Under the pieces are notes generated by a model. That model was not told the origin of the DNA and did not search any database. It was given only the letters and a program-made list of their open reading frames with translations. Positions 1-7,378 of a stretch of DNA of 64,000 bases are shown piece by piece; the first letter of the stretch is position 1; every line of letters begins with the position of its first letter. The position numbers and the translations under genes were made by a program. Source of the stretch: an uncultured Alphaproteobacteria bacterium (GTDB lineage: Bacteria > Pseudomonadota > Alphaproteobacteria > Methylaequorales > Methylaequoraceae); the NCBI GenBank assembly GCA_902550225.1, contig CACCYL010000007.1:1-64000 (forward strand). The letters run 5' to 3'.

Positions 1-153
1 TATTCTATTTCTTACACCTCTTGTTCTTTCAAAAGAATTTTTTGGTGATTTACATTCATAAAATACTCCATCAATATTAATTCTTTTTTTTCCATAAGAT
101 TCATCAATAAACAAAATGGTTATAAAAATTATAAAAACATAATGCAGAATCAT
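1..153 (-). CDS. Putative secreted protein, 3' end outside window
   Basis: The reverse strand reads open for 51 codons from an ATG at 153 to the window edge. The start MILHYVFIIFITILFIDES is a short basic-free hydrophobic stretch typical of a signal peptide or membrane anchor, followed by a polar region (GKKRINIDGVFYECKSP). Its ATG overlaps the TGA of a glmS-like 3' tail (GAATGA), the same arrangement as the gene directly after glmS at 3311. I do not recognise the family. Too little is visible to assign a function, and the short length makes the call uncertain. Confidence 0.42.
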   Translation of the reverse strand, partial: MILHYVFIIFITILFIDESYGKKRINIDGVFYECKSPKNSFERTRGVRNRI

Positions 154-206
154 TCAACTGTCATCCAATTCACAAACTCTGTAGGTTGATCATCAGATTT
201 TAACAC
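150..206 (-). repeat. Degenerate copy A of the glmS 3' end
   Basis: Read on the reverse strand this translates as VLKSDDQPTEFVNWMTVE followed by TGA. The true glmS end is VLKGTDVDQPRNLAKSVTVE. The shared pattern is VLK, DQP and a final TVE, and the DNA shares ttgatca and neighbouring bases with the real gene. No start codon precedes it in frame, because a stop lies at 240-242. It is best read as an old attachment-site remnant from an insertion at the glmS 3' end. Confidence 0.6.
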
Positions 207-272
207 ATTTTTCACAGGTTTATAAATAGGAAATGTTTTTCATTTAATATAATATTTATTATACTTTATAAA

Positions 273-629
273 ATGTCGAACTTTATAAAAAAGCTTATTA
301 ATGGATATAAAATGTCAAATTTTGTAAAAAAGTTTATTAAGGAGCTAGATGAATGTATAAAACAAGAATATTCAGGTATAGATATATTTTCCTTACCAGC
401 TGATTTTCATGATGATAACTTTGAAATAACTCCAATATTTCAAACATATGTCCTTGATGAAGATCATGATAATGAGTTCACAATCCTAAAAATCAGTTCA
501 AAGTATAATAATATATCTTATTTACGACTAATGTTTGGTGATGGAAGAGTTATTCTTGGAAGGTCAGACCCAACACAAAATCTAAAAACCTTAAAGTTCA
601 AAACAGATGAAGGTTGGTCAAAACTTTAA
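273..629 (+). CDS. Hypothetical protein, 118 aa
   Basis: This open frame of 118 codons lies on the plus strand, opposite to its neighbours. The first 13 codons (MSNFIKKLINGYK) are repeated almost exactly as the next 13 (MSNFVKKFIKELD), a 39-base tandem duplication, so translation could start at 273 or at the second ATG at 312. The rest is acidic and soluble (LPADFHDDNFEITP, LMFGDGRVILGR), with no membrane segment. I do not recognise a family. It sits between two glmS-tail remnants in the accessory zone and is probably cargo. Confidence 0.55.
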   Translation: MSNFIKKLINGYKMSNFVKKFIKELDECIKQEYSGIDIFSLPADFHDDNFEITPIFQTYVLDEDHDNEFTILKISSKYNNISYLRLMFGDGRVILGRSDPTQNLKTLKFKTDEGWSKL

Positions 630-640
630 TGAAAGTTTTT

Positions 641-733
641 TCATTTTTGTAACTTTCTTAATTCAGTACAAATATTTAAATATGAATTATGTCTCTCAGA
701 TTGATCAGGAGAAATTGACGTCAATTTTTTCAA
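641..733 (-). pseudogene. Truncated paralogue of the 103-aa gene at 1649-1960
   Basis: From the stop at 641 the reverse strand reads ...SISPDQSERHNSYLNICTE-LRKLQK, matching the C-terminus of the intact gene (SIPSDQSERHHSYLNVWTE-LRKLQK). The nucleotide match is about 70 bases long and continues into the same T-rich end. The N-terminal three quarters are missing, so this is a 3' fragment left by duplication or by an earlier insertion of a related module. Confidence 0.75.
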
Positions 734-763
734 TGTTGGGATTGAAATATCCCACCTTCAAGA

Positions 764-802
764 TTACTCCACAGTGACTGGTTTGTTTTGATTGAACATC
801 AT
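764..802 (-). repeat. Degenerate copy B of the glmS 3' end, 12-codon mini-ORF
   Basis: The mini-ORF MMFNQNKPVTVE-stop starts at an ATG that overlaps the stop of the 257-aa gene (ATGA). Its end matches the glmS C-terminus (DQPRNL..SVTVE), and the 18 bases at the glmS stop differ at only four positions. Part of the DQPRNLA segment is deleted. It is read as a remnant attachment site rather than a working gene. Confidence 0.5.
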
Positions 803-1572
803 GATTTACCACTATCTTTAAATTCAATATACATCTTATTCTTTATAATCATATTAATGAACTCTTCCTTTTTTGGACCGTTATATTTCCTTTTTTTACT
901 GTCTAATTTAAAATTATTCCAGAAATCATTAACATAGTCATAATGTGATACACCATTTTTACTTGTAACATCATCAAATATTTTACTCCATTTTTCATCA
1001 ATCTGAGAATCGGTGAACTTATCTAAAAATAGGTGGATACATTCAAAAATTAGATCTGCTGCTGTGTATTTAATTGATTCATGCCAAAAAATAATTTTTG
1101 TAGGTAGGGATTCTTCTAGAGTTGATATTCCAAAAAATGAAGAATCTGAGAATATCTGTGTTAGGACAAATCTATATATTACAGAAATGTCATTTGAATT
1201 ACATCTGAGAATAATTTCAGGTTCCTGCTCATCGTCATGATAAATAAAATATCTATAATTGTCACCAATATCCAGAATAGCAATATCGCTAAAATAAGAC
1301 ATTGGTCCAATGGATAGGAATTCAAAAGATATTAATCTTTCAAAAAAAAAATTATTATATTCAACTAATAGATGATGAAGTTTATTCTCTTCTAAAAAAT
1401 TATAATCAGTTTTATCTAAGTCTTGCTTAATTTCATCCTTCAAAAGATGAGCATGTATTTTATCAAACGACAATGGATCACTGAAAACTGTGATACTTTT
1501 AGTAGCATAGTTAATGGTTCGTCCTTTATGAGAGTCGATACACTGAGACATATGAGAGATTAATTTATTCAT
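799..1572 (-). CDS. Hypothetical protein, 257 aa (accessory)
   Basis: This is a full-length soluble-looking protein with no signal peptide or membrane segment. Aromatic and acidic residues are frequent (YFIYHDDEQEPEIILRC, FWHESIKYTAADLIFECIH). The C-terminal part is basic (LDSKKRKYNGPKKEE). Its ATG overlaps the TGA of the glmS-tail mini-ORF upstream, and its TGA overlaps the ATG of the next such mini-ORF, so it is bracketed by two glmS remnants. I recognise no domain. A defence or stress function would fit the hotspot location, but the protein itself gives no evidence for it. Confidence 0.65.
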   Translation of the reverse strand: MNKLISHMSQCIDSHKGRTINYATKSITVFSDPLSFDKIHAHLLKDEIKQDLDKTDYNFLEENKLHHLLVEYNNFFFERLISFEFLSIGPMSYFSDIAILDIGDNYRYFIYHDDEQEPEIILRCNSNDISVIYRFVLTQIFSDSSFFGISTLEESLPTKIIFWHESIKYTAADLIFECIHLFLDKFTDSQIDEKWSKIFDDVTSKNGVSHYDYVNDFWNNFKLDSKKRKYNGPKKEEFINMIIKNKMYIEFKDSGKS

Positions 1573-1652
1573 CTAATTATCAAAATACCCAACCAAAAAT
1601 ATTCCACTGTCAAAAAGTTTACAAGGTTTGTAGGTTGATCAAATTTTTTCAT
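1569..1652 (-). repeat. Degenerate copy C of the glmS 3' end, 27-codon mini-ORF
   Basis: The frame MKKFDQPTNLVNFLTVE continues for ten more residues (YFWLGILIIR) to a TGA. The section DQPTNLVNFLTVE matches the glmS end DQPRNLAKSVTVE. Its ATG overlaps the stop of the 103-aa gene and its TGA overlaps the start of the 257-aa gene, so translation could pass along the row by reinitiation. The DNA shares tgtaggttgatca with copy A. It is probably the distal boundary of the youngest insertion at glmS. Confidence 0.6.
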
Positions 1653-1960
1653 TTTTGTAACTTTCTTAATTCAGTCCAAACATTCAAGTACGAGTGATGT
1701 CTTTCTGATTGATCAGAGGGAATAGAATTTTTAAAATTATCATAAGTAATACCTTCTACAATATTTTTAAGTTTATTGGATACATTAGTTTTTTTTATAT
1801 AAGACCGATACTTATAATCTGAATTTTCCATTTCAAACACATCAGAGTCTGGGAAAACTTTTTCTATATCCCCTTTTATTCTTGAACGAACTAATAACTC
1901 ATCTTTATTATTTCTATTTTCAACTATTGATAAAAAAGAATTATTTAGAAATACCCACAT
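1649..1960 (-). CDS. Conserved hypothetical protein, 103 aa
   Basis: The start at the ATG at 1960 (MWVFLNNSFLSIVENR) is preferred to the TTG twelve bases upstream. It begins the protein at MW, as in similar small proteobacterial proteins that I recall with an MWLFLNxAFLSIV start. Features are VRSRIKGDIEKVFPDSDV, a SDYKYRSY segment, and a charged tail with SERHHSY. It is soluble with no known catalytic motif. It lies 24 bases after the HNH endonuclease gene, and a truncated second copy occurs at 641-733. The function is unknown; the repeated position at module ends suggests a module-associated gene. Confidence 0.65.
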   Translation of the reverse strand: MWVFLNNSFLSIVENRNNKDELLVRSRIKGDIEKVFPDSDVFEMENSDYKYRSYIKKTNVSNKLKNIVEGITYDNFKNSIPSDQSERHHSYLNVWTELRKLQK

Positions 1961-1984
1961 TATACTTTTCAATTATTTTTAATT

Positions 1985-2914
1985 TCATTTTTTTCTATGT
2001 CTTATTAAATATTTAATCATTCCTTTTGAAACATTTATTTTTATATCTTTTCTTAGACCTAACTTTATCACATTTTTTTGGTTTAATTTTTTTGAAATCA
2101 AAAGTTCACCATTATCTTTAAAAGAAATTAAATATCTATCAAAAAGGGAGTCAAAAATCGGTGATAATAATATTCCATTCTCAGGATCCAATCTCTCTTT
2201 ATCTGTTGATTCTGACCAACGGACAATATGAGATGAAATTAAAATGGATTTAATATCTATTCCTGTAATTGGACACATTCCATTCCATTTGTCTATTATT
2301 TGTTGTCTATAATAACCTTGACCAACTCTTGAAGTAACCATTCCTTTTCTTTCAGTCTTATCAGGTTTTTTATATTCTTTTTTTCTTTTATCTGAAATAA
2401 TCCCTTTCATTGATATTTTTGAACTGGTTTTCATTCCTATTTTTAATGGGTTCCATAGGTAAATATCAATTAGGTCATCGTTTTCAGTAAAATCATCATA
2501 GTCAACACTTTGAAATATTATGTGGACAGGATTGGATGTTTTTTCTTCATGAGAATGATAAATCAACTTCCCACAATAAACAAAAGGTAGAGTTACATTT
2601 TTAATTTTTGGATTAACTCTTACAAATAAATGTGGTGTAACATTTCCACTCACAATTTCTTGTATTTTAGGACTATCGATATTTTGTGTTGTTTGAGAGT
2701 CCCAATGAAAAAAATCTCCTTCAAAAAAATCATTAAAATGAAATTTCTTTTCTTTATCTTTTTTTTCAAGGTCAACAAAGAAAAGTGATGAACTAGAATT
2801 TTTACAATTAAAAATTCCTTCCCGAACAAAAGAAAGGTTTGGTTGATCTAACAGACTTGATAGATCCTTTTTGGAATATTTACTTCCTAAATCTAAAACT
2901 TTCTCAGGTTCCAT
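1985..2914 (-). CDS. HNH endonuclease with DUF3427-like N-terminal domain
   Basis: The C-terminal third carries an HNH nuclease core: CPITGID at residue 214, SSHIVRWSES with the His at 229, and RLDPENGILLSP followed by FDSLFDRYLISF. This is the pattern of HNH proteins linked to restriction. Residues about 90-160 (PHLFVRVNPK..., PVHIIFQSVDYDDF, DIYLWNP) resemble the DUF3427 module found with nucleases and helicases; that assignment is by memory and less certain. The likely role is cutting foreign or modified DNA. It sits in the glmS-proximal insertion with a 103-aa partner downstream. No methylase is adjacent. Confidence 0.8.
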   Translation of the reverse strand: MEPEKVLDLGSKYSKKDLSSLLDQPNLSFVREGIFNCKNSSSSLFFVDLEKKDKEKKFHFNDFFEGDFFHWDSQTTQNIDSPKIQEIVSGNVTPHLFVRVNPKIKNVTLPFVYCGKLIYHSHEEKTSNPVHIIFQSVDYDDFTENDDLIDIYLWNPLKIGMKTSSKISMKGIISDKRKKEYKKPDKTERKGMVTSRVGQGYYRQQIIDKWNGMCPITGIDIKSILISSHIVRWSESTDKERLDPENGILLSPIFDSLFDRYLISFKDNGELLISKKLNQKNVIKLGLRKDIKINVSKGMIKYLIRHRKK

Positions 2915-2984
2915 TTTCTAATCTCAAAAATAAATCCACAATGTTCCAAATATAAGAATATCGATTAAAGTAACTTTTGTAAAA

Positions 2985-3311
2985 CTACTCATAAACCAAC
3001 TCACTCCTTATTATTTCACCTAACTTACTTTTATTCTTTTCTAAATGTCTATTATATTTCTTTATTAACTCAAACACTAAACTTGGAGAAAAATTTTTTC
3101 CTCTATAACTCAATAGATTAATTTGATTAAAATATTGACTTATCATTTTATAAGTATGACCACATTCTCTAAAAAAAATAATCTTATCGATCAACATTTT
3201 TTGATATGGAGAGTATGGATAAGAATTCAGTCTTATGTTTGATATCTTATAGTGAATTCTGAGGGTTATGTTTGTATAATCTCTAAAACTATACATACAA
3301 AACGAAATCAT
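2985..3311 (-). CDS. Small protein with recombinase-like helix-turn-helix
   Basis: The protein has 108 residues. The middle (SPYQKMLIDKIIFFRECGHTYKMISQYFNQ, split here only for description) and RGKNFSPSLVFELIKKY follow the pattern of the small HTH found after serine-recombinase catalytic domains (IA..LN..G....RGK.F....V..I). No catalytic domain is present. The start ATG lies inside the glmS stop (GAATGA), so it is probably translated by reinitiation after glmS. Being the first gene inside the hotspot, it could be a DNA-binding accessory protein of the element, but this is inference. Confidence 0.6.
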   Translation of the reverse strand: MISFCMYSFRDYTNITLRIHYKISNIRLNSYPYSPYQKMLIDKIIFFRECGHTYKMISQYFNQINLLSYRGKNFSPSLVFELIKKYNRHLEKNKSKLGEIIRSELVYE

Positions 3312-5128
3312 TCCACGGTTACTGATTTAGCTAAATTTCTTGGTTGATCAACATCGGTACCTTTCAAAACTCCGACATAATAAGACAACAGTTGCACTGG
3401 TAATGTAAAAATAATTGGTTGAACAAACTCATGAAGATTTTTTAAAACTAATCTCTTAAGATTTTTATCATCGATCTCTTTGTCCCCGTTAGTATCAGTT
3501 ATTAATATAACTTTTCCTCCGCGTGCTAAAATTTCTTGCATATTAGAAATATTTTTTTCAAATAAAGTATCTTTAGGTGCTAATACAATTACAGGAACTT
3601 TATCATCAACCAGTGCAATTGGACCGTGTTTCATTTCGCCAGAAGCGTATCCCTCAGCATGAATGTAAGAAATTTCTTTTAATTTTAATGCACCCTCTAG
3701 TGCAATTGGAAATAAATGTCCTCTTCCCAAGAATAAAACACTTTTTGCATTTACTATTTGCTTACTTAATTTCTTGACATGCCCTACTAAATTAAAAACA
3801 GATGACATATTTGAAGGAATTTCCAAAAGTTTTTCAGTCAATTTTTGTTCATTGGAACTGTTAATCGTTTTTCTCTCTCTTCCAGCTATCAAACATAAGC
3901 ACGCTAAAACACTTAGTTGTGCAGTGAAAGCTTTAGTTGATGCAACACCAATTTCTGGACCCGCTTCAATAGTTATGAAATTGTGTGATTCTCTTGCAAT
4001 ACTACTCTCTGAATTGTTGACAATACTAAATATTTTACTGTCGTTTTTCTTTGCAAATTTTAAAGCTGCCAGCGTATCTGCAGTTTCACCAGATTGTGAA
4101 ACAAATATTGAAAGTGTATTCTTTGATTTAACGTAGGTTTTGTATCTAAATTCTGATGCTAGATAAGAATTTGCATTCAAATTTAAATATTTTTCAAACC
4201 AATAAGTTGCCGTTTGACATGCAAAGTAAGACGTTCCACATGCAATAAAATCTATTTTTGAAATTTGTTTCCAATCAACCTTTAAATCAAGAATATTTAT
4301 CTTTTTTTTTATAGGATCAACAAATCTTGATAAAGAGTCTCCAATAATAAGTGGTTGTTCAAAAATTTCTTTTTGCATGTAATGATTAAAATTCCCTTTA
4401 TCAAGGTTTGATCCTGTGAACGAAGATAATGTTATATTTCTCTTAACTTTTTTAAATTCTTTATTATAAATTTCAAATTTATCTTTCTCAATTACAACGC
4501 TATCTCCTTCATCCATAAATATAATCTTTTGAGTAAAAGGCGCTAGAGCTAATGAATCAGATCCTAAATAAGTAGTTTTATCTGATAAACCAAGTGCTAA
4601 TGGACTTCCTCGTCTTGCGCCTGCTAATAAATTAAAGTTTTTAAAAAGTATTGCTATAGCGAATGCACCCTCTAAGTATTGTAAAGTATTTTTTATTGCA
4701 TTCCTTGGAGTGTTTAATCTCAACTCATAACTTAGCAAATGAGCTATAACTTCACTATCAGTTTGAGATTTAAAAATGAATCCTTTATTTTTCAACATTT
4801 TCTTAAGTTGTGAGTAATTTTCAATTATTCCATTATGAACAATCGAAACATTTTCAGAAACATGGGGATGAGCATTACTTGTTGATGGTACACCGTGAGT
4901 AGCCCATCTTGTATGACCAATGCCAATATTTCCAAAGAGTTCATTAGTTTTTATTTTTTTATTTAGATTCTCTAACTTACCTTTAGCTCTTATAGTTATG
5001 ATCGAGTTACTATTATTTAGAACTGAGATACCAGATGAATCATATCCTCGATATTCAAGCTTTGAGAGTCCCGTTAAAATTGGATTAATTACTGGATTAT
5101 TAGAAAAAATACCAAAGATTCCACACAT
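3308..5128 (-). CDS. glmS: Glutamine-fructose-6-phosphate aminotransferase (isomerising)
   Basis: GlmS makes glucosamine-6-phosphate from fructose-6-phosphate and glutamine, the first step toward UDP-GlcNAc for peptidoglycan and LPS. At 606 aa it is full length. The mature N-terminus CGIFGIFS gives the Cys nucleophile of the glutaminase domain; GHTRWATHG and HNGIIEN follow. Two SIS domains carry CGTSYFA and SQSGETADT, and the C-terminus is DVDQPRNLAKSVTVE. Its start overlaps the glmU stop by one base (TAATG), so glmU-glmS form an operon. No glmS ribozyme fits in the one-base junction. The 3' end is the reference copy for the remnants at 150, 764 and 1569. Confidence 0.97.
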   Translation of the reverse strand: MCGIFGIFSNNPVINPILTGLSKLEYRGYDSSGISVLNNSNSIITIRAKGKLENLNKKIKTNELFGNIGIGHTRWATHGVPSTSNAHPHVSENVSIVHNGIIENYSQLKKMLKNKGFIFKSQTDSEVIAHLLSYELRLNTPRNAIKNTLQYLEGAFAIAILFKNFNLLAGARRGSPLALGLSDKTTYLGSDSLALAPFTQKIIFMDEGDSVVIEKDKFEIYNKEFKKVKRNITLSSFTGSNLDKGNFNHYMQKEIFEQPLIIGDSLSRFVDPIKKKINILDLKVDWKQISKIDFIACGTSYFACQTATYWFEKYLNLNANSYLASEFRYKTYVKSKNTLSIFVSQSGETADTLAALKFAKKNDSKIFSIVNNSESSIARESHNFITIEAGPEIGVASTKAFTAQLSVLACLCLIAGRERKTINSSNEQKLTEKLLEIPSNMSSVFNLVGHVKKLSKQIVNAKSVLFLGRGHLFPIALEGALKLKEISYIHAEGYASGEMKHGPIALVDDKVPVIVLAPKDTLFEKNISNMQEILARGGKVILITDTNGDKEIDDKNLKRLVLKNLHEFVQPIIFTLPVQLLSYYVGVLKGTDVDQPRNLAKSVTVE

Positions 5129-6432
5129 TATTTTTTTTTATTTTTTTTGATTAATTCAGATTTTCGATAAACAACAGTTTCTATAGGAACATCCTTATTA
5201 ACAACAGTTCCAGCTCCAACTACAGATCCTTTTTTTATATTTAACGGAGCAACTAAAGAAGTATTTGACCCAATAAAACAGTTTTTACCAATAATGGTTT
5301 TATTCTTTCTAAAACCATCATAGTTGCAAGTAATTGCACCAGCACCAATATTACTACCACTATTAATAATTGAATCTCCGACATATGATAGATGAGAAAT
5401 TTTTACATTCTTATCAACTTTTGATTTCTTTATTTCAACAAAATTTCCAATTCTTGAGTTTTCTTTAATTTCAACACCGTCTCTGATTCTTGCATATGGA
5501 CCAATAATAGTGTCATTAGAAACAATTACATTGTCAAGATAACTAAAACTTCTCAAAGTCACCCGATCTTTGATTTTTACTTCCAAACCAAAATAAACAT
5601 TTGGTTGTATGGTAACATCTTTGCCAATTTGAGTATCGTAACTAAAAAAAATTGTTTCAGGGGCCACCATTTGAACACCTTTAGATAAATAGTAATTCCT
5701 TTTTATCTTCTGAAATTCAAAATTTACTCTTGCTAGATCCTTCATACAATTAACACCTAATGTCTCAATGAAATCACAAGAAAAGTGATCTATTGAGAGA
5801 TTTTTATTTTTAAAAATTTCAACTAAATCTGTTAAAAAATACTCTTTTTTTTTATTATTATTTTTAATTAATTTTAAGTTTTCAATAAGTCTTTTTGTTT
5901 TAAAAATCATTATTCCAGAATTACATATATTAGAGTGTTTATCTTTTGTAATTTCACTATTTTCAACTATCCCAATTAATTTTTTATTTTCAAATTTTAA
6001 TTTTCCATAAGAATTCGTCTCATTATCTGGGATCATTGAAATAACACATAAATCTAAATTATCTTTATGAAATTTTTTCAAAGATTTTTTTAATGTCTTT
6101 TGTGAAATTAATGGTGTGTCTCCACATAAAACTAGAGTGGTATTAGAATTCTTTGTACTTTCATCTAATGAAGAAGTTACAGCATCTGCTGTACCATTTT
6201 GTTTGATCTGTGTTGAAAAAGTTATTTTTCTATATTTACTTTTTATTTCACTTTTAAATTGTGAAAATGAACTTGCAATTACAACTTTTACCTTAGCATC
6301 TTTAAAAGAATTTATTGAATCTAGAATATGAAAGAGCATCGGATAATTCCCAACCTCATGCAAAACTTTAGGTTTTGCGGATAGCATTCTTGAACCTTTT
6401 CCCGCTGCTAAAACAATTATAGATAAAGACAT
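5128..6432 (-). CDS. glmU: Bifunctional GlcN-1-P acetyltransferase / GlcNAc-1-P uridylyltransferase
   Basis: GlmU acetylates glucosamine-1-phosphate and couples it to UTP to give UDP-GlcNAc. The N-terminal nucleotidyltransferase begins LAAGKGSRM with LCGDTPL further on. The C-terminal left-handed beta-helix has hexapeptide repeats and the acetyltransferase region (GAITCNYDGFRKNKT). At 434 aa it is slightly short at the C-terminus compared with the ~450-aa family norm. It is the first gene of the glmU-glmS operon, divergent from gph. Confidence 0.96.
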   Translation of the reverse strand: MSLSIIVLAAGKGSRMLSAKPKVLHEVGNYPMLFHILDSINSFKDAKVKVVIASSFSQFKSEIKSKYRKITFSTQIKQNGTADAVTSSLDESTKNSNTTLVLCGDTPLISQKTLKKSLKKFHKDNLDLCVISMIPDNETNSYGKLKFENKKLIGIVENSEITKDKHSNICNSGIMIFKTKRLIENLKLIKNNNKKKEYFLTDLVEIFKNKNLSIDHFSCDFIETLGVNCMKDLARVNFEFQKIKRNYYLSKGVQMVAPETIFFSYDTQIGKDVTIQPNVYFGLEVKIKDRVTLRSFSYLDNVIVSNDTIIGPYARIRDGVEIKENSRIGNFVEIKKSKVDKNVKISHLSYVGDSIINSGSNIGAGAITCNYDGFRKNKTIIGKNCFIGSNTSLVAPLNIKKGSVVGAGTVVNKDVPIETVVYRKSELIKKNKKK

Positions 6433-6441
6433 TAAGTAAAC

Positions 6442-6470
6442 TTGAATTTAAAAATTAAATTAATATTATA
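6442..6470 (+). promoter_or_regulatory. Possible sigma-70 promoter for gph
   Basis: A TTGAAT element at 6442 is followed 16-17 bases later by TATTAT/ATTATA at 6464-6470, in the 67-base gap between divergent glmU and gph. The base composition makes chance matches common, so this is only a candidate. Confidence 0.3.
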
Positions 6471-6499
6471 ACATTTTTTTTACAGAGAAAATTCTTTTT

Positions 6500-7156
6500 A
6501 TGAATAAAAAAATAAAATGTATACTAATTGACTTAGATGGTACAATTCTAAATAGTGGGCCTGATCTTATTGATTCTTTAAATTTTGTTTTAAGAAATCA
6601 AAATATAAAACCCATTGAAAGAGGAATTATTGGTTCATTAGTAGGTGGTGGAGCTAAAGCAATGATTATCCGGGCTTATCAAAACCAGAAACTTAAACCT
6701 CCCCCAAACATAGACTCATTAATAGAAGAATTTTTAGAATTTTATTTTGAGAATTGTAGTAACAGATCATTTTTATATCCAAATGTTTTTAATACTCTAA
6801 AAAAGCTAAAATCAAAATTCAAGATTGCTCTATGTACTAATAAAAAACAATTTATTACTGAGAAGATTCTTATAGATTTTAAAATTAAAGATTTTTTTGA
6901 CTGTGTGTTAGGTTCTAACTCCAATATCAAACTTAAGCCGGATACAGAAATGTTGGAATATTGTTTAAGTGAATGTCATGTTGCACCTGAACAAGCAATT
7001 ATGATTGGAGATAGTAGTAATGACATTATACCTGCAAAAACTTTAGGTATGAAATCAATTTACGTAACGTATGGTTACGGAAAAATAGAAAATTCAATCA
7101 AGCCAGATTATGTTATAGATTGTTTTAATGAAGTATTAAAAGTTATCAAATTTTAA
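6500..7156 (+). CDS. gph: Phosphoglycolate phosphatase (HAD family)
   Basis: This 218-aa HAD hydrolase has motif I DLDGTILNSGPDL, motif II LCTNK, and motif III/IV KPDTEML with MIGDSSNDI. The cap domain is of the Gph/PGPase type, which removes 2-phosphoglycolate formed by DNA repair or RuBisCO. HAD substrate assignment from sequence alone is approximate, and another small phosphosugar is possible. It is divergent from glmU and overlaps a small convergent ORF at its 3' end. Confidence 0.85.
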   Translation: MNKKIKCILIDLDGTILNSGPDLIDSLNFVLRNQNIKPIERGIIGSLVGGGAKAMIIRAYQNQKLKPPPNIDSLIEEFLEFYFENCSNRSFLYPNVFNTLKKLKSKFKIALCTNKKQFITEKILIDFKIKDFFDCVLGSNSNIKLKPDTEMLEYCLSECHVAPEQAIMIGDSSNDIIPAKTLGMKSIYVTYGYGKIENSIKPDYVIDCFNEVLKVIKF

Positions 7157-7271
7157 TTCTTTCAGTAAAAAAAAGATTAATTTCGTTTAAACCCTTATAA
7201 ATGGTTAGAACAGCAATTATCAAAGCACAAATTGCTATCATATATAAGTACTTATGAAATCTAGGATCCAT
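7146..7271 (-). CDS. Small membrane protein, 41 aa
   Basis: The frame starts MDPRFHKYLYMIAICALIIA and runs on VLTIYKGLNEINLF. It has a short polar head, one hydrophobic helix (about residues 9-26) and a polar tail. It fills the otherwise empty 222-base gap after gph and overlaps the end of gph by 11 bases. The codon and residue pattern looks coding, and a GTGGAT stretch lies upstream as a weak ribosome site. I do not recognise it. It could be a small subunit of a membrane complex. Confidence 0.55.
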   Translation of the reverse strand: MDPRFHKYLYMIAICALIIAVLTIYKGLNEINLFFTERIKI

Positions 7272-7378
7272 TTTTTTAGTATCCACATTAAATCGTTAAA
7301 TGTAAGTTAATTCTTATTAAATTTAGTGATATTGAATATAAGCTTTAAAGTTATTTTATTTTTTCATATATTAGCTCA

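Noticed and set aside
1-3311. Tn7-like transposon downstream of glmS
   Set aside because: No tnsABCD-like genes or terminal repeats are visible, and the glmS end itself is duplicated, which Tn7 insertion does not do.
5100-5190. glmS ribozyme upstream of glmS
   Set aside because: glmU overlaps the glmS start, leaving no room for a leader structure.
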